DNA of 64,000 nucleotides from Paenibacillus bouchesdurhonensis (GTDB taxonomy: Bacteria; Bacillota; Bacilli; Paenibacillales; Paenibacillaceae). The stretch spans positions 3,588,686 to 3,652,685 of the forward strand of contig NZ_LT732548.1 in assembly GCF_900155685.1 (NCBI RefSeq), written 5' to 3'. The notes under the pieces are model-generated. The model had not been told where the DNA came from and ran no database searches. It worked only from the letters and a program-made list of their open reading frames with translations. Position 1 is the first letter of the stretch. Every line of letters starts with the position of its first letter. Both the position numbers and the translations under genes were made by a program. This document shows positions 1 to 6,399 of the stretch, one piece after another.

Positions 1-698
1 GACGGCAAGGATCCATATAACTCATGCAGGCTCCCCGGCATGCCGATCGTCAGTTTGGATAGGCTGCCCGATAGCATATTGATATCCTCACCCCGCTGAG
101 ACTCTATCTTTTTACGATAGCTGTCGTCCAGGTTTCCCGTAAACTTATCCCAGGATGTGGGGTTATCCAATGTACAAGCCCACAACTCTTTCCCCACCGC
201 GCACCATAACCTATTTTGGTACGTGGTCATATACTTACCCTTCTGCGGCGCACCACTCAAATTTGAAACGGAAGAACCGTCATACCGCTTTACCGGATCT
301 ACGCCATTGCAGGCAATCAGATTAACATCAGATAGATTCCCTTGAAAATTCGTAAATGACCATTCTACCGATGTGTTGAACCCGCTTGCTAATGTACTCC
401 ATGAAGATCCATTCCATCTGCGCCAAGTCCCATCGTTAAAGACGGCATGCAGTTCACGATCTTTCCATACACCCATCCCGAGTACCTTAGTACCATATGA
501 GCCGATAACAGAATAACCCGGCCTCGTCGAAATGGCCGGGTAGTCATCCGTGGTCATATTATTCATGTCGGTGAAAAAGCTGTCTCCGATCGTCAAGGGG
601 TCAAATGTATTCAGCCCCTTAAACTCTCTAATCGGTATAGGCTGCATCAGCCCCGGTAAGGGTTGATAGTTAACCGGCCCATACTGTACTGGCTTCAT
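1..698 (-). CDS. Phage tail protein, beta-propeller-like (3' end outside window)
   Basis: An open frame of about 232 codons starts at ATG 696-698 and runs off the left edge without a stop, so only the N-terminal part is seen. The translation is rich in short Trp/Gly/Asp strands spaced like propeller blades (for example GMGVWKDRELHAVF and RLWCAVGKELWAC). This resembles the tail-hub or DNA-stabilisation proteins of short-tailed phages (P22 gp10 type), but that assignment is by pattern only. The start overlaps the stop of the connector-like gene before it (TAATG), which points to coupled translation in the late operon. It could also be another tail protein with a propeller fold. Confidence 0.6.
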   Translation of the reverse strand, partial: MKPVQYGPVNYQPLPGLMQPIPIREFKGLNTFDPLTIGDSFFTDMNNMTTDDYPAISTRPGYSVIGSYGTKVLGMGVWKDRELHAVFNDGTWRRWNGSSWSTLASGFNTSVEWSFTNFQGNLSDVNLIACNGVDPVKRYDGSSVSNLSGAPQKGKYMTTYQNRLWCAVGKELWACTLDNPTSWDKFTGNLDDSYRKKIESQRGEDINMLSGSLSKLTIGMPGSLHELYGSLP

Positions 699-1252
699 TA
701 ACTACCGCCTCCCTGATAGTTCTGCGCTGCGACATTCCAAGCCGCTTTATATTCGTTTTCGTAGTTCGCCGCCTTCACGTTGTCATCCTGTGTCTTGGCC
801 AAATAAGCCGCAAGGGCAGGAATGTAAGTCCAGTGATACTCTTCTGGCGCGTCAGGCGGCTGCAGTAGGTTAGACGATGCGTAATTAGTTGTCGCTATTC
901 TCCTATAACGCAGAACTCCCTGCAGATCGGAATAGGGTGCAGGGTAGACCGATAGGGTATGGGTTGAATCATCAAAGCTGTAGGCATTCTGTGCAGGTGT
1001 TACGCCATCACGATCTAAGCTTTGGTAACGAAACATCCCAATCATAAGGAGGTCGATATTCTTAGCTCGTACATCTACAGGCAAAACATAATCCTGCTGC
1101 GCAGCCGCGCATGAAAATTTTGCAATCTTCGGAATCTTAACCACGTTGAAAAAATCCTGATTGATCGCATTTAGAGAGATAAGCTTATCAGCAGCCGGCA
1201 CTTCATTTGGCACGAGCAGATCAGCTTCGCCGATGATCTCACCGATATTCAC
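698..1252 (-). CDS. Putative phage head-tail connector protein
   Basis: This 184-residue protein starts at GTG 1252, with AAGGAG eight bases upstream. It lies between the fibre gene and the propeller-like tail protein, where short-tailed phages keep connector and head-closure proteins. The middle is predominantly beta (about residues 50-125) and the C-terminal third is helical, ending in Gln/Gly-rich residues. It resembles the product of 2597-3163 in size and in ending with a segment on how many residues or nodes the protein joins (PDAPEEYHWTYIPALAAYL here), so the two may be related adaptors. No catalytic motif is visible. The role comes from position and size. Confidence 0.45.
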   Translation of the reverse strand: MNIGEIIGEADLLVPNEVPAADKLISLNAINQDFFNVVKIPKIAKFSCAAAQQDYVLPVDVRAKNIDLLMIGMFRYQSLDRDGVTPAQNAYSFDDSTHTLSVYPAPYSDLQGVLRYRRIATTNYASSNLLQPPDAPEEYHWTYIPALAAYLAKTQDDNVKAANYENEYKAAWNVAAQNYQGGGS

Positions 1253-1325
1253 ACTTCAACAACTCCTTTCGCGGAGAATAATAAGCACGCCCTGTCAAGA
1301 ATGTGCTTATTTGCGTAGTTTCGTC

Positions 1326-1550
1326 CTAGACCGCACTAATTAATTTAAGATTTCTACCTACCTCTTTTTGCGGAACGTGGCTACTTACTACTTTCTCGGC
1401 TATGTCGTACTCACTCTCGTCAACACTAACCACAGTAAGGCTCGCTGTCCCATCAGTAAGTTTGTCAAAGGTAACTTGGGGCCTTATGCCGACTTGTACA
1501 AATTCATCCATTAACTGATTAGGATTTACATTTGATAACTTGAACTCCAC
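1326..1550 (-). CDS. Small phage protein of unknown function
   Basis: I chose the GTG at 1550 as start because the upstream gene's stop codon and a GAGGGGG ribosome site lie just before it; longer frames from 1604 would overlap the fibre gene. The product is about 74 residues, acidic, with a beta-alpha-beta pattern and no cysteines or membrane segment. It sits between the fibre and a connector-like gene in the late operon. I do not recognise the family. Confidence 0.55.
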   Translation of the reverse strand: MEFKLSNVNPNQLMDEFVQVGIRPQVTFDKLTDGTASLTVVSVDESEYDIAEKVVSSHVPQKEVGRNLKLISAV

Positions 1551-1554
1551 CCTT

Positions 1555-2595
1555 TTACCCCCTCGCTTTATGGACATGTAACCCAAAGCTGCCATCGGCC
1601 ACATTTAAACTGGATGTAGATGTTTGAGCAGCATAAATGCTTATAAAGTCGCCTGCATTAAGCAGGACGTTCCCTGTTACTGATACTACGGTGTTATATT
1701 CGCTAGAGGCTCCGACTTGCACGGCAGCAATTTGTTGATGTGTGGCATCATTGATTCTGATAGCTATTTTTCGTAAACCGACAGCGCTTGGCTCAAAAGT
1801 AATTGTTGCAGTTATTACGTAAACTCCCGCCTCTTCTACAGTGAGATCCCCATTTGATAGTGCGTATATTGGGTCTGTGACGATTGGGGCTGTGTTAAAG
1901 TTAATTTTCGTTTCTGTGCCATCCCCCGGTACGACTGTAAAAACGCTGGTGGCTACTCTGATGTACTTTTTCTTCGCATAATCGGCCAACTGCGCAGTAA
2001 CATCAGTGATCGCATCGGCATTACCTTTCACCGTTTCCGTTGTTCTGCCGGCTCCGGCCAGATCTTCTACGTCCTCGACAACCGCAGCAAGAGCCACTTT
2101 ATCGGCAGCGCCCATCAGGCCGCTGACCGTCTCGGTTGCCTCCGGGATCGGATCGGCTCCGTCCCCTACATGCTCCACTCCGTGCAGTCCAGGGGTAGCC
2201 GTACCGGTGCTAGTGATTCTAATTTCTTTATTCACTGGATCCGGAGTAACCGTAATGCCGACCCCTGCGGTAAAGGTCACCTGATCCTCTTTCTGGCCTG
2301 CTGGGATGTTATTAATGCGCGAAAATGCATTCTGGTTTGGTTCTGCGCCGTTAGATATTCCGTCAAGCTTCGCTTGATCTTGTCCGGAAATGAATCCAGC
2401 TGCTCCGTTAGGTACAGCCAAAGCATGCGCACCTCCGCCAGTACCAATGTGGGCATTTAATTTTTCGTCTGAATACTGCTTCGCTTCCTGTAAGGCTTTG
2501 TCCGCTTTCTCCTGTGCCCCGCCGGGGGTTTCCCATTGTGAAGTACTTTGATCGGCTATATCTTCACTCGTATCTCGCCATGGATAACGACTCAT
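1555..2595 (-). CDS. Phage fibre protein with C1q/TNF-like C-terminal domain
   Basis: The start is the ATG at 2595, preceded by AGAGGTGGTAAA; a longer frame to 2610 runs through that ribosome site. The 346-residue product has a helical N-terminus (about 20-55), then a segment of the kind repeated in phage fibres (AKLDGISNGAEPNQNAFS, about 80-97), a Gly/Ala-rich middle with heptad-like spacing, and a C-terminal all-beta domain (about 215-345) resembling the C1q/TNF jelly roll. Such proteins are usually trimeric head or tail fibres that touch the cell surface. Its place between two connector-like genes fits a head fibre or tail fibre equally well. Confidence 0.6.
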   Translation of the reverse strand: MSRYPWRDTSEDIADQSTSQWETPGGAQEKADKALQEAKQYSDEKLNAHIGTGGGAHALAVPNGAAGFISGQDQAKLDGISNGAEPNQNAFSRINNIPAGQKEDQVTFTAGVGITVTPDPVNKEIRITSTGTATPGLHGVEHVGDGADPIPEATETVSGLMGAADKVALAAVVEDVEDLAGAGRTTETVKGNADAITDVTAQLADYAKKKYIRVATSVFTVVPGDGTETKINFNTAPIVTDPIYALSNGDLTVEEAGVYVITATITFEPSAVGLRKIAIRINDATHQQIAAVQVGASSEYNTVVSVTGNVLLNAGDFISIYAAQTSTSSLNVADGSFGLHVHKARG

Positions 2596-2596
2596 T

Positions 2597-3163
2597 TTAC
2601 CACCTCTCATTCACGCTGTATTTTTCATAACCGTTATTTACAGCTCTATAGTCATTGAGCAGCATTTCGTACGTTCCCTCATATCCGCTTGTAATCTCTC
2701 TCAACACACCGTAAACCAACAGCATGTCATAGTCTGGGTCAAAGCCCGTCATGCCGTCCATATCAGTAACTGTCAATGGTGGCAATACCGGAATGTGAAA
2801 TATCTTAAGCCCTACTGCGACGTCTTCAGTCGGTGTAGGAACAAGGCCTATCATACTCCCCTGAACGTAATAGTAGGGTTTGATCGAAGCATTATGAAAT
2901 TGCCTGTACGGCAGGCGCCGCCAGTTCCCTTGCCAGATAATATCAACGTCAGTAATATTACCGACCGGGCAAGGGAGTACATAAAGAGCCTGCCCACCCT
3001 TCAAGTCAATTCCCGTGCAAACTGTATCAGTCTGCTGCTGGGCTGATCCAGGCTGCCTAAGTAGCCGATCCCTTACCTGTGTCACTTTTCTTACTATCGA
3101 CTGCGGCGACAGGTAGTTCGGCGCCTTTTCCTGTATTTCTTCGACCACGTCCTTTAACAGCAT
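2597..3163 (-). CDS. Putative phage head-tail adaptor
   Basis: The 188-residue product begins at ATG 3163 after AGGAGGGG. The helical N-terminus (LLKDVVEEIQEKAPNYLS) precedes a beta-rich centre with many aromatic residues and a helical C-terminus (DYDMLLVYGVLREITSGYEG). This layout is seen in the adaptor proteins that dock under the portal in tailed phages, and the gene follows the coat gene by only a few small genes. It overlaps the preceding small gene by about 107 bases, which is unusual. Family identity was not proven. Confidence 0.5.
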   Translation of the reverse strand: MLLKDVVEEIQEKAPNYLSPQSIVRKVTQVRDRLLRQPGSAQQQTDTVCTGIDLKGGQALYVLPCPVGNITDVDIIWQGNWRRLPYRQFHNASIKPYYYVQGSMIGLVPTPTEDVAVGLKIFHIPVLPPLTVTDMDGMTGFDPDYDMLLVYGVLREITSGYEGTYEMLLNDYRAVNNGYEKYSVNERW

Positions 3164-3269
3164 TTTGCCCCTCCTCCCCTGTCTTTGCTATAAGCTTTTC
3201 AAGTAGATCATTTGTCCGGCATTGTTCTCGGTATATTGCATTCAATGCGTCAAGTTCATCACGGTACAT
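3057..3269 (-). CDS. Small phage protein, unknown
   Basis: I take the ATG at 3269 as the start because GGAGGCTCGCAATA lies upstream and it overlaps the stop of the Tad2-like gene (TAATG). The 70-residue product has an amphipathic helix (about 1-30, RDELDALNAIYREQCRT) followed by a Gly/Lys/Ser-rich tail. The tail is coded in the 107 bases shared with the adaptor gene at 2597-3163, so it may not be under protein-level selection. I do not know its function. Confidence 0.45.
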   Translation of the reverse strand: MYRDELDALNAIYREQCRTNDLLEKLIAKTGEEGQNAVKGRGRRNTGKGAELPVAAVDSKKSDTGKGSAT

Positions 3270-3541
3270 TATTGCGAGCCTCCGCCAACAACTACCCAAT
3301 CCTCGGCCAACATGTCCGTCTGAGATGCAAGCCAGCCGATAACGATTGTATTCTGTGCCGTCTTCATTGCGATTGAATCTGTAATTACTGGTTCGCCAAC
3401 GTATTCGCCGAATCCGTACTTCAAGCCACTCTGAAGGTCACTTCCTTTAAACAAGAATAGAAACATTCCCTTACCGTTCCAGCCAGAACGAGCAACTTGC
3501 TTTCCCTCTTTTAAAGACTCAATTGCTTTCCCGAAATTCAT
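3269..3541 (-). CDS. Tad2-like (DUF2829) anti-Thoeris sponge, copy in head operon
   Basis: This 90-residue protein shows the hallmarks of the DUF2829/Tad2 family: N-terminal NFGKAIESLKEGK, then VARSGWNGKG, and near the end GWLASQTDMLAEDWVVV. Tad2 of phage SPO1 binds the Thoeris signal 1''-3' gcADPR and so blocks the host's abortive response. The family match is strong; ligand specificity is inferred. The gene lies between the coat protein and a connector in the late operon, unlike its paralogue at 12056-12301, and the loop between the two motifs differs in sequence and length, so the two copies could bind different nucleotides or be expressed at different times. Confidence 0.8.
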   Translation of the reverse strand: MNFGKAIESLKEGKQVARSGWNGKGMFLFLFKGSDLQSGLKYGFGEYVGEPVITDSIAMKTAQNTIVIGWLASQTDMLAEDWVVVGGGSQ

Positions 3542-3570
3542 CTATATCACTCTTCCTCTTGAATTTTTAA

Positions 3571-3597
3571 AACAAGGAAAGGGAGCCGCAGCCCCCT
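3571..3597 (-). terminator. Probable intrinsic terminator after coat gene
   Basis: Just past the coat stop, the minus-strand RNA can form GGGGGC-UGCG-GCUCCC with one G-U pair, followed by UUUCCUUGUUUU. The U-tract is interrupted, so it probably attenuates rather than stops late transcription. Confidence 0.45.
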
Positions 3598-3605
3598 GTA
3601 CCTGT

Positions 3606-4565
3606 TTACTGAACGTTATGACCGTATATAAACGAGTAGTTAGTAAAGCCATAACCCCACCGACCGATTGCCTTGTGCTTGGTTGCTTCCGTGTCGAAGT
3701 CAGTCATCGTTCCATTCTCTACCTTCCGTCTCCATTGCCAGATGTTGGACTGCTGCATCCGAGCTGAGTCAGCTGCGAACCAGTTTTTGCGCTTCTTAGG
3801 GTTGATGAACGGATTAACGATTACCTTGATATTTCCCATGTACATGTTCGCATCAAAGTTTCCGCTACCTGGCTCATACTTCGGAAGTTCGGAGTCAGGC
3901 AATCCGGCAATCTTAAACGCTGCGCGAGCATTGTACGGAGCCACGATTAACGTATCCGGAATGACGGCCATCGTATTACCCTTGTCGTCAACCCACTCCT
4001 GCATGGCTACGGCGGTTTCATCCCAGGAGTCGATCGTCAATGGCTTGTCTCCCAGGTTCGACTGAACGTCTGTGCTGTTCGTAGGACTGTAAGGGTGATC
4101 AGCCGCACAAAGCGGTTTGCCGTCTGGACCCACATAACCCTCAATTCGTCCGCGCCAGTTCGGCCCTGAAGCAGAAAATGCATTCACCAAAAACTCAACG
4201 GCTTGCAGCTGCTGGGTCTTGTAAACCGAATCCGCCAAGGAAGCAATGCGCCGTTTAATCTCGGTCAATTTGAGATCGTCGATAAAATCGCGCTCGATGA
4301 TTCGGCCATCAGAGAACTTACGGTTCTTGATGATTTTCTGCCAGAGCTCGTCTACATCCTCATAATAGACCTGGTTGTTCGAACGGCTCCATTCTTCCAT
4401 CAAGCCTTCTCCACCAACCCCATCATAGGATTCCATTGATTTACCGGAAGTTGTCACGTTATAAAGTAGCGGGATAAAATCCTTTTTATCTTTCATTGCA
4501 AGCGAGTATAGTTCCTTAAAAATAGGTTCCAGTACTCGCGGATCCCAACGAAGTGCTGTTTGCAT
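3606..4565 (-). CDS. Phage major capsid (coat) protein
   Basis: The 319-residue product starts at ATG 4565 with AAGGAGGAAC upstream. It follows scaffold and decoration genes, the classical order for a coat gene. The central segment with the Gly-Pro-Asp-Gly-Lys-Pro-Leu-x-x-x-x-His-Pro pattern (about 147-159, close to the Mu gpT-type coat family) and the C-terminal aromatic segment (WGYGFTNYSFIYGH) support a HK97-fold coat protein. The size is normal for the fold. It would form the shell with the scaffold at 5024-5989. Family placement (gpT-like) is less sure than the role. Confidence 0.75.
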   Translation of the reverse strand: MQTALRWDPRVLEPIFKELYSLAMKDKKDFIPLLYNVTTSGKSMESYDGVGGEGLMEEWSRSNNQVYYEDVDELWQKIIKNRKFSDGRIIERDFIDDLKLTEIKRRIASLADSVYKTQQLQAVEFLVNAFSASGPNWRGRIEGYVGPDGKPLCAADHPYSPTNSTDVQSNLGDKPLTIDSWDETAVAMQEWVDDKGNTMAVIPDTLIVAPYNARAAFKIAGLPDSELPKYEPGSGNFDANMYMGNIKVIVNPFINPKKRKNWFAADSARMQQSNIWQWRRKVENGTMTDFDTEATKHKAIGRWGYGFTNYSFIYGHNVQ

Positions 4566-4590
4566 AGATTAGTTCCTCCTTATGAATGAA

Positions 4591-5010
4591 TTAAGAAAAC
4601 TGCCGGTTCTTGACTTTGACTCGCACCGTTTTCTTATTTTCGTTGATTTCAAAAACAGACAATTGTCCGCCCGTCACCGTAGCGGAATCAGCGGAGAGTC
4701 CGTCAACTGCGAGGGCAACCTCAGATGCACCGGGCAAAAACTCTGCGTCAGGCGTTCCTGTATACGCCGCGTCATACCAGTCGCCTTCACGAGCCAGGAT
4801 ATACTCCGCCGGCTTATCTGTTCCTGATTCAATATTTGCAGTCAGAAAGCCCGCGATCGGATCCGTGGCACCCGCTTTGGTAATCCGTCCATTTTCGATC
4901 TTAATAGCCTCTCCGGCACGCCCTGCCTCCCCATCTGTCATGAGGTTTTCTGTAATACGAGTAGGGTCTTTGCCGTAGTCGTTAAACACATATCTAAATC
5001 CTTGAGCCAT
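4591..5010 (-). CDS. Putative head decoration / stabilisation protein
   Basis: A 139-residue, mostly beta protein with many Gly, Thr and Ala residues and no cysteine. It lies between scaffold and coat, where many phages encode the capsid decoration protein (DUF2190 or lambda gpD type). The core around residues 50-115 (PIAGFLTANIESGTDKPAEY) looks like the small barrel of this group. Start ATG 5010 is 14 bases after the scaffold stop with an AGGAGG site overlapping the previous gene's end. The role is inferred from position and composition. Confidence 0.55.
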   Translation of the reverse strand: MAQGFRYVFNDYGKDPTRITENLMTDGEAGRAGEAIKIENGRITKAGATDPIAGFLTANIESGTDKPAEYILAREGDWYDAAYTGTPDAEFLPGASEVALAVDGLSADSATVTGGQLSVFEINENKKTVRVKVKNRQFS

Positions 5011-5023
5011 GTTAAGTTACCTC

Positions 5024-5989
5024 CTATTTTTCAAAGTTCTTTGCATACTTGTTAGCGTTTTTCGGGTCGAGTTCAAACAAAGCGAATGCGCTTAACAACT
5101 CTTCCGGCGCTGAAGGCTCCAGTTCAGCGCCACCAGCCTTCTCCACGTGAGCCCGCTTGTTAAGCCGCTGTTGTTTAAGGGTCGACTGCTCAGCGCGCTT
5201 CCGCTCGTCTGCAAGCAGCGTGTCACGATGTACTAGCTCGTAGGCATCAATGGGATCATAGCCTCGCTGGATGCGGGCTTGCATCTCAGGCGTCATCCAC
5301 GGTGCCGCTCCCGTCTCGGCTTCAACCTGCTCAGCCAACTGAGGGTATTTGCGAAACAAGTCCTCCCAGCCCTGGACAGCTCGCTGCTTGCTCTGTTCCT
5401 GTTGCCTCAGCTGCTGCTCCTGCTCACTTCGTTGAATAACCTCCTGGGCTTGTTTCAATAGCGGGTGGCTATCCAAGTACTGATCCATTACCGTTGGATC
5501 GATGCCTGCATTCTCGGCTTCGTCCCGGAGCTGCTGGCGAAGCTGGGCAAATTGATCTTGCTGCTGTTGAACCCGTTGCTGTTCGATTGTGTCCAAGTTA
5601 GCGATTAAGTCGGAGTAATCTTTATACCCCTGTTGCTTGGCTATCCGGTCAAGGGCGGCCTCGTATTGTTGAGCTTGCCCTTTTACCTTCTTGTAATTGA
5701 GTCCCATCTGTAAGTACTCAGGGACTTGTTCATCCTCGACCGTTACCTCCTGGCCGTTGTGTTTGACCGTAATCCCTTTCGGCTCCTGCTCCTGTTCGGA
5801 TTCGCTGTCTATGGCTGGATCAGCTTCATCCTCAACGGAATCAGTTTCGCCTGGATCTTCGTCCTCGGGATATGGGAGATTAAAAGCCTCGTAATGTCTC
5901 TTGATTTCTTCCTTCTCGCTGCTATGGCTGGCAGCATCCTGCGTATTCTCCACGCTATGGCTGGCGTTTTGAATCACTTCGTTTTCCAT
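5024..5989 (-). CDS. Phage capsid scaffold protein
   Basis: The 321-residue product is highly charged, with an acidic N-terminal third (residues 20-75, Glu/Asp/Ser), then long Gln-rich helices (about 105-225) that should form coiled coils, and a basic C-terminal helix (about 260-285). This composition and its place two genes before the coat gene are typical of internal scaffolding proteins, which assemble with the coat protein and leave before DNA packaging. Start ATG 5989 follows TTAGGAGGATAACA. Its first 25 codons contain two of the three conserved-loop hairpins described separately. Confidence 0.75.
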   Translation of the reverse strand: MENEVIQNASHSVENTQDAASHSSEKEEIKRHYEAFNLPYPEDEDPGETDSVEDEADPAIDSESEQEQEPKGITVKHNGQEVTVEDEQVPEYLQMGLNYKKVKGQAQQYEAALDRIAKQQGYKDYSDLIANLDTIEQQRVQQQQDQFAQLRQQLRDEAENAGIDPTVMDQYLDSHPLLKQAQEVIQRSEQEQQLRQQEQSKQRAVQGWEDLFRKYPQLAEQVEAETGAAPWMTPEMQARIQRGYDPIDAYELVHRDTLLADERKRAEQSTLKQQRLNKRAHVEKAGGAELEPSAPEELLSAFALFELDPKNANKYAKNFEK

Positions 5990-6020
5990 TGTTATCCTCC
6001 TAATCCGCTATGGCTGGCGG
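5918..6020 (-). repeat. Three short hairpins with identical 8-nt loop at scaffold gene start
   Basis: Three elements at 5918-5935, 5952-5967 and 6005-6020 share the loop TATGGCTG (CAGCCATA in the transcript) but have different, self-complementary stems: GCTGC/GCAGC, ACGC/GCGT and CCGC/GCGG. Two lie inside the first codons of the scaffold gene, where they encode the repeated A-S-H-S, and one lies just upstream of its ribosome site. Stems that change together while the loop stays fixed suggest selection on the hairpin itself. Confidence 0.6.
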
Positions 6021-6029
6021 CAGTAATAT

Positions 6030-6060
6030 AAAAAGGCTCACGCAGTCTCAGCGTAAGCCC
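6030..6060 (-). terminator. Intrinsic terminator between RyR gene and scaffold
   Basis: The minus-strand transcript forms GGCUUACGC-UGAGACU-GCGUGAGCC (one G-U pair) followed directly by UUUUU. It separates the terminase-portal-RyR block from the scaffold-coat block. Confidence 0.7.
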
Positions 6061-6063
6061 GGT

Positions 6064-6399
6064 TTACTTGAAGCAGTCCACAATCGCTTTGAATAAATAA
6101 TCTTTTGTTCGCTGCTCGAGTGGAAGTTGATCATACGGAACCATGCAAGGGTGCTCCTTTTTCTCAGGATCCTTAACAGAGCCGTAAACCCATCCCGAAT
6201 CAACCTTCTCTTTCATCCAATTTTCGTGGGATTGCTCGGGAGTCGTGTCGTTGTTTAGGTGAAATTCTACACCATTCACCGCACTATCTCTCTGCCATTC
6301 GGGGGCATCTTCCCAGCTGGGCTGCGAAGCATCACCGATACTGCTGCAGTAAGCTCGATTCACCTCGTGGCATATTCTTGCAATTTGCTCATTTTTCAA
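6064..6399 (-). CDS. RyR-domain phage protein
   Basis: The 111-residue protein contains a RyR domain: E..H.NW...K...GW.YG....P..K.HP..VPY..LP (about residues 54-96), the motif of ryanodine-receptor repeats that is also found alone in phages and bacteria. In comparative work this domain has been predicted to sense nucleotide-derived ligands linked to ADP-ribose metabolism; that function is not shown here. Start is TTG 6399 overlapping the portal stop, with GGGGAGGG upstream, so it is co-translated with the portal. The phage also carries nucleotide sponges, which makes a ligand-binding role worth testing. It could equally be a small virion protein. Confidence 0.7.
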   Translation of the reverse strand: MKNEQIARICHEVNRAYCSSIGDASQPSWEDAPEWQRDSAVNGVEFHLNNDTTPEQSHENWMKEKVDSGWVYGSVKDPEKKEHPCMVPYDQLPLEQRTKDYLFKAIVDCFK

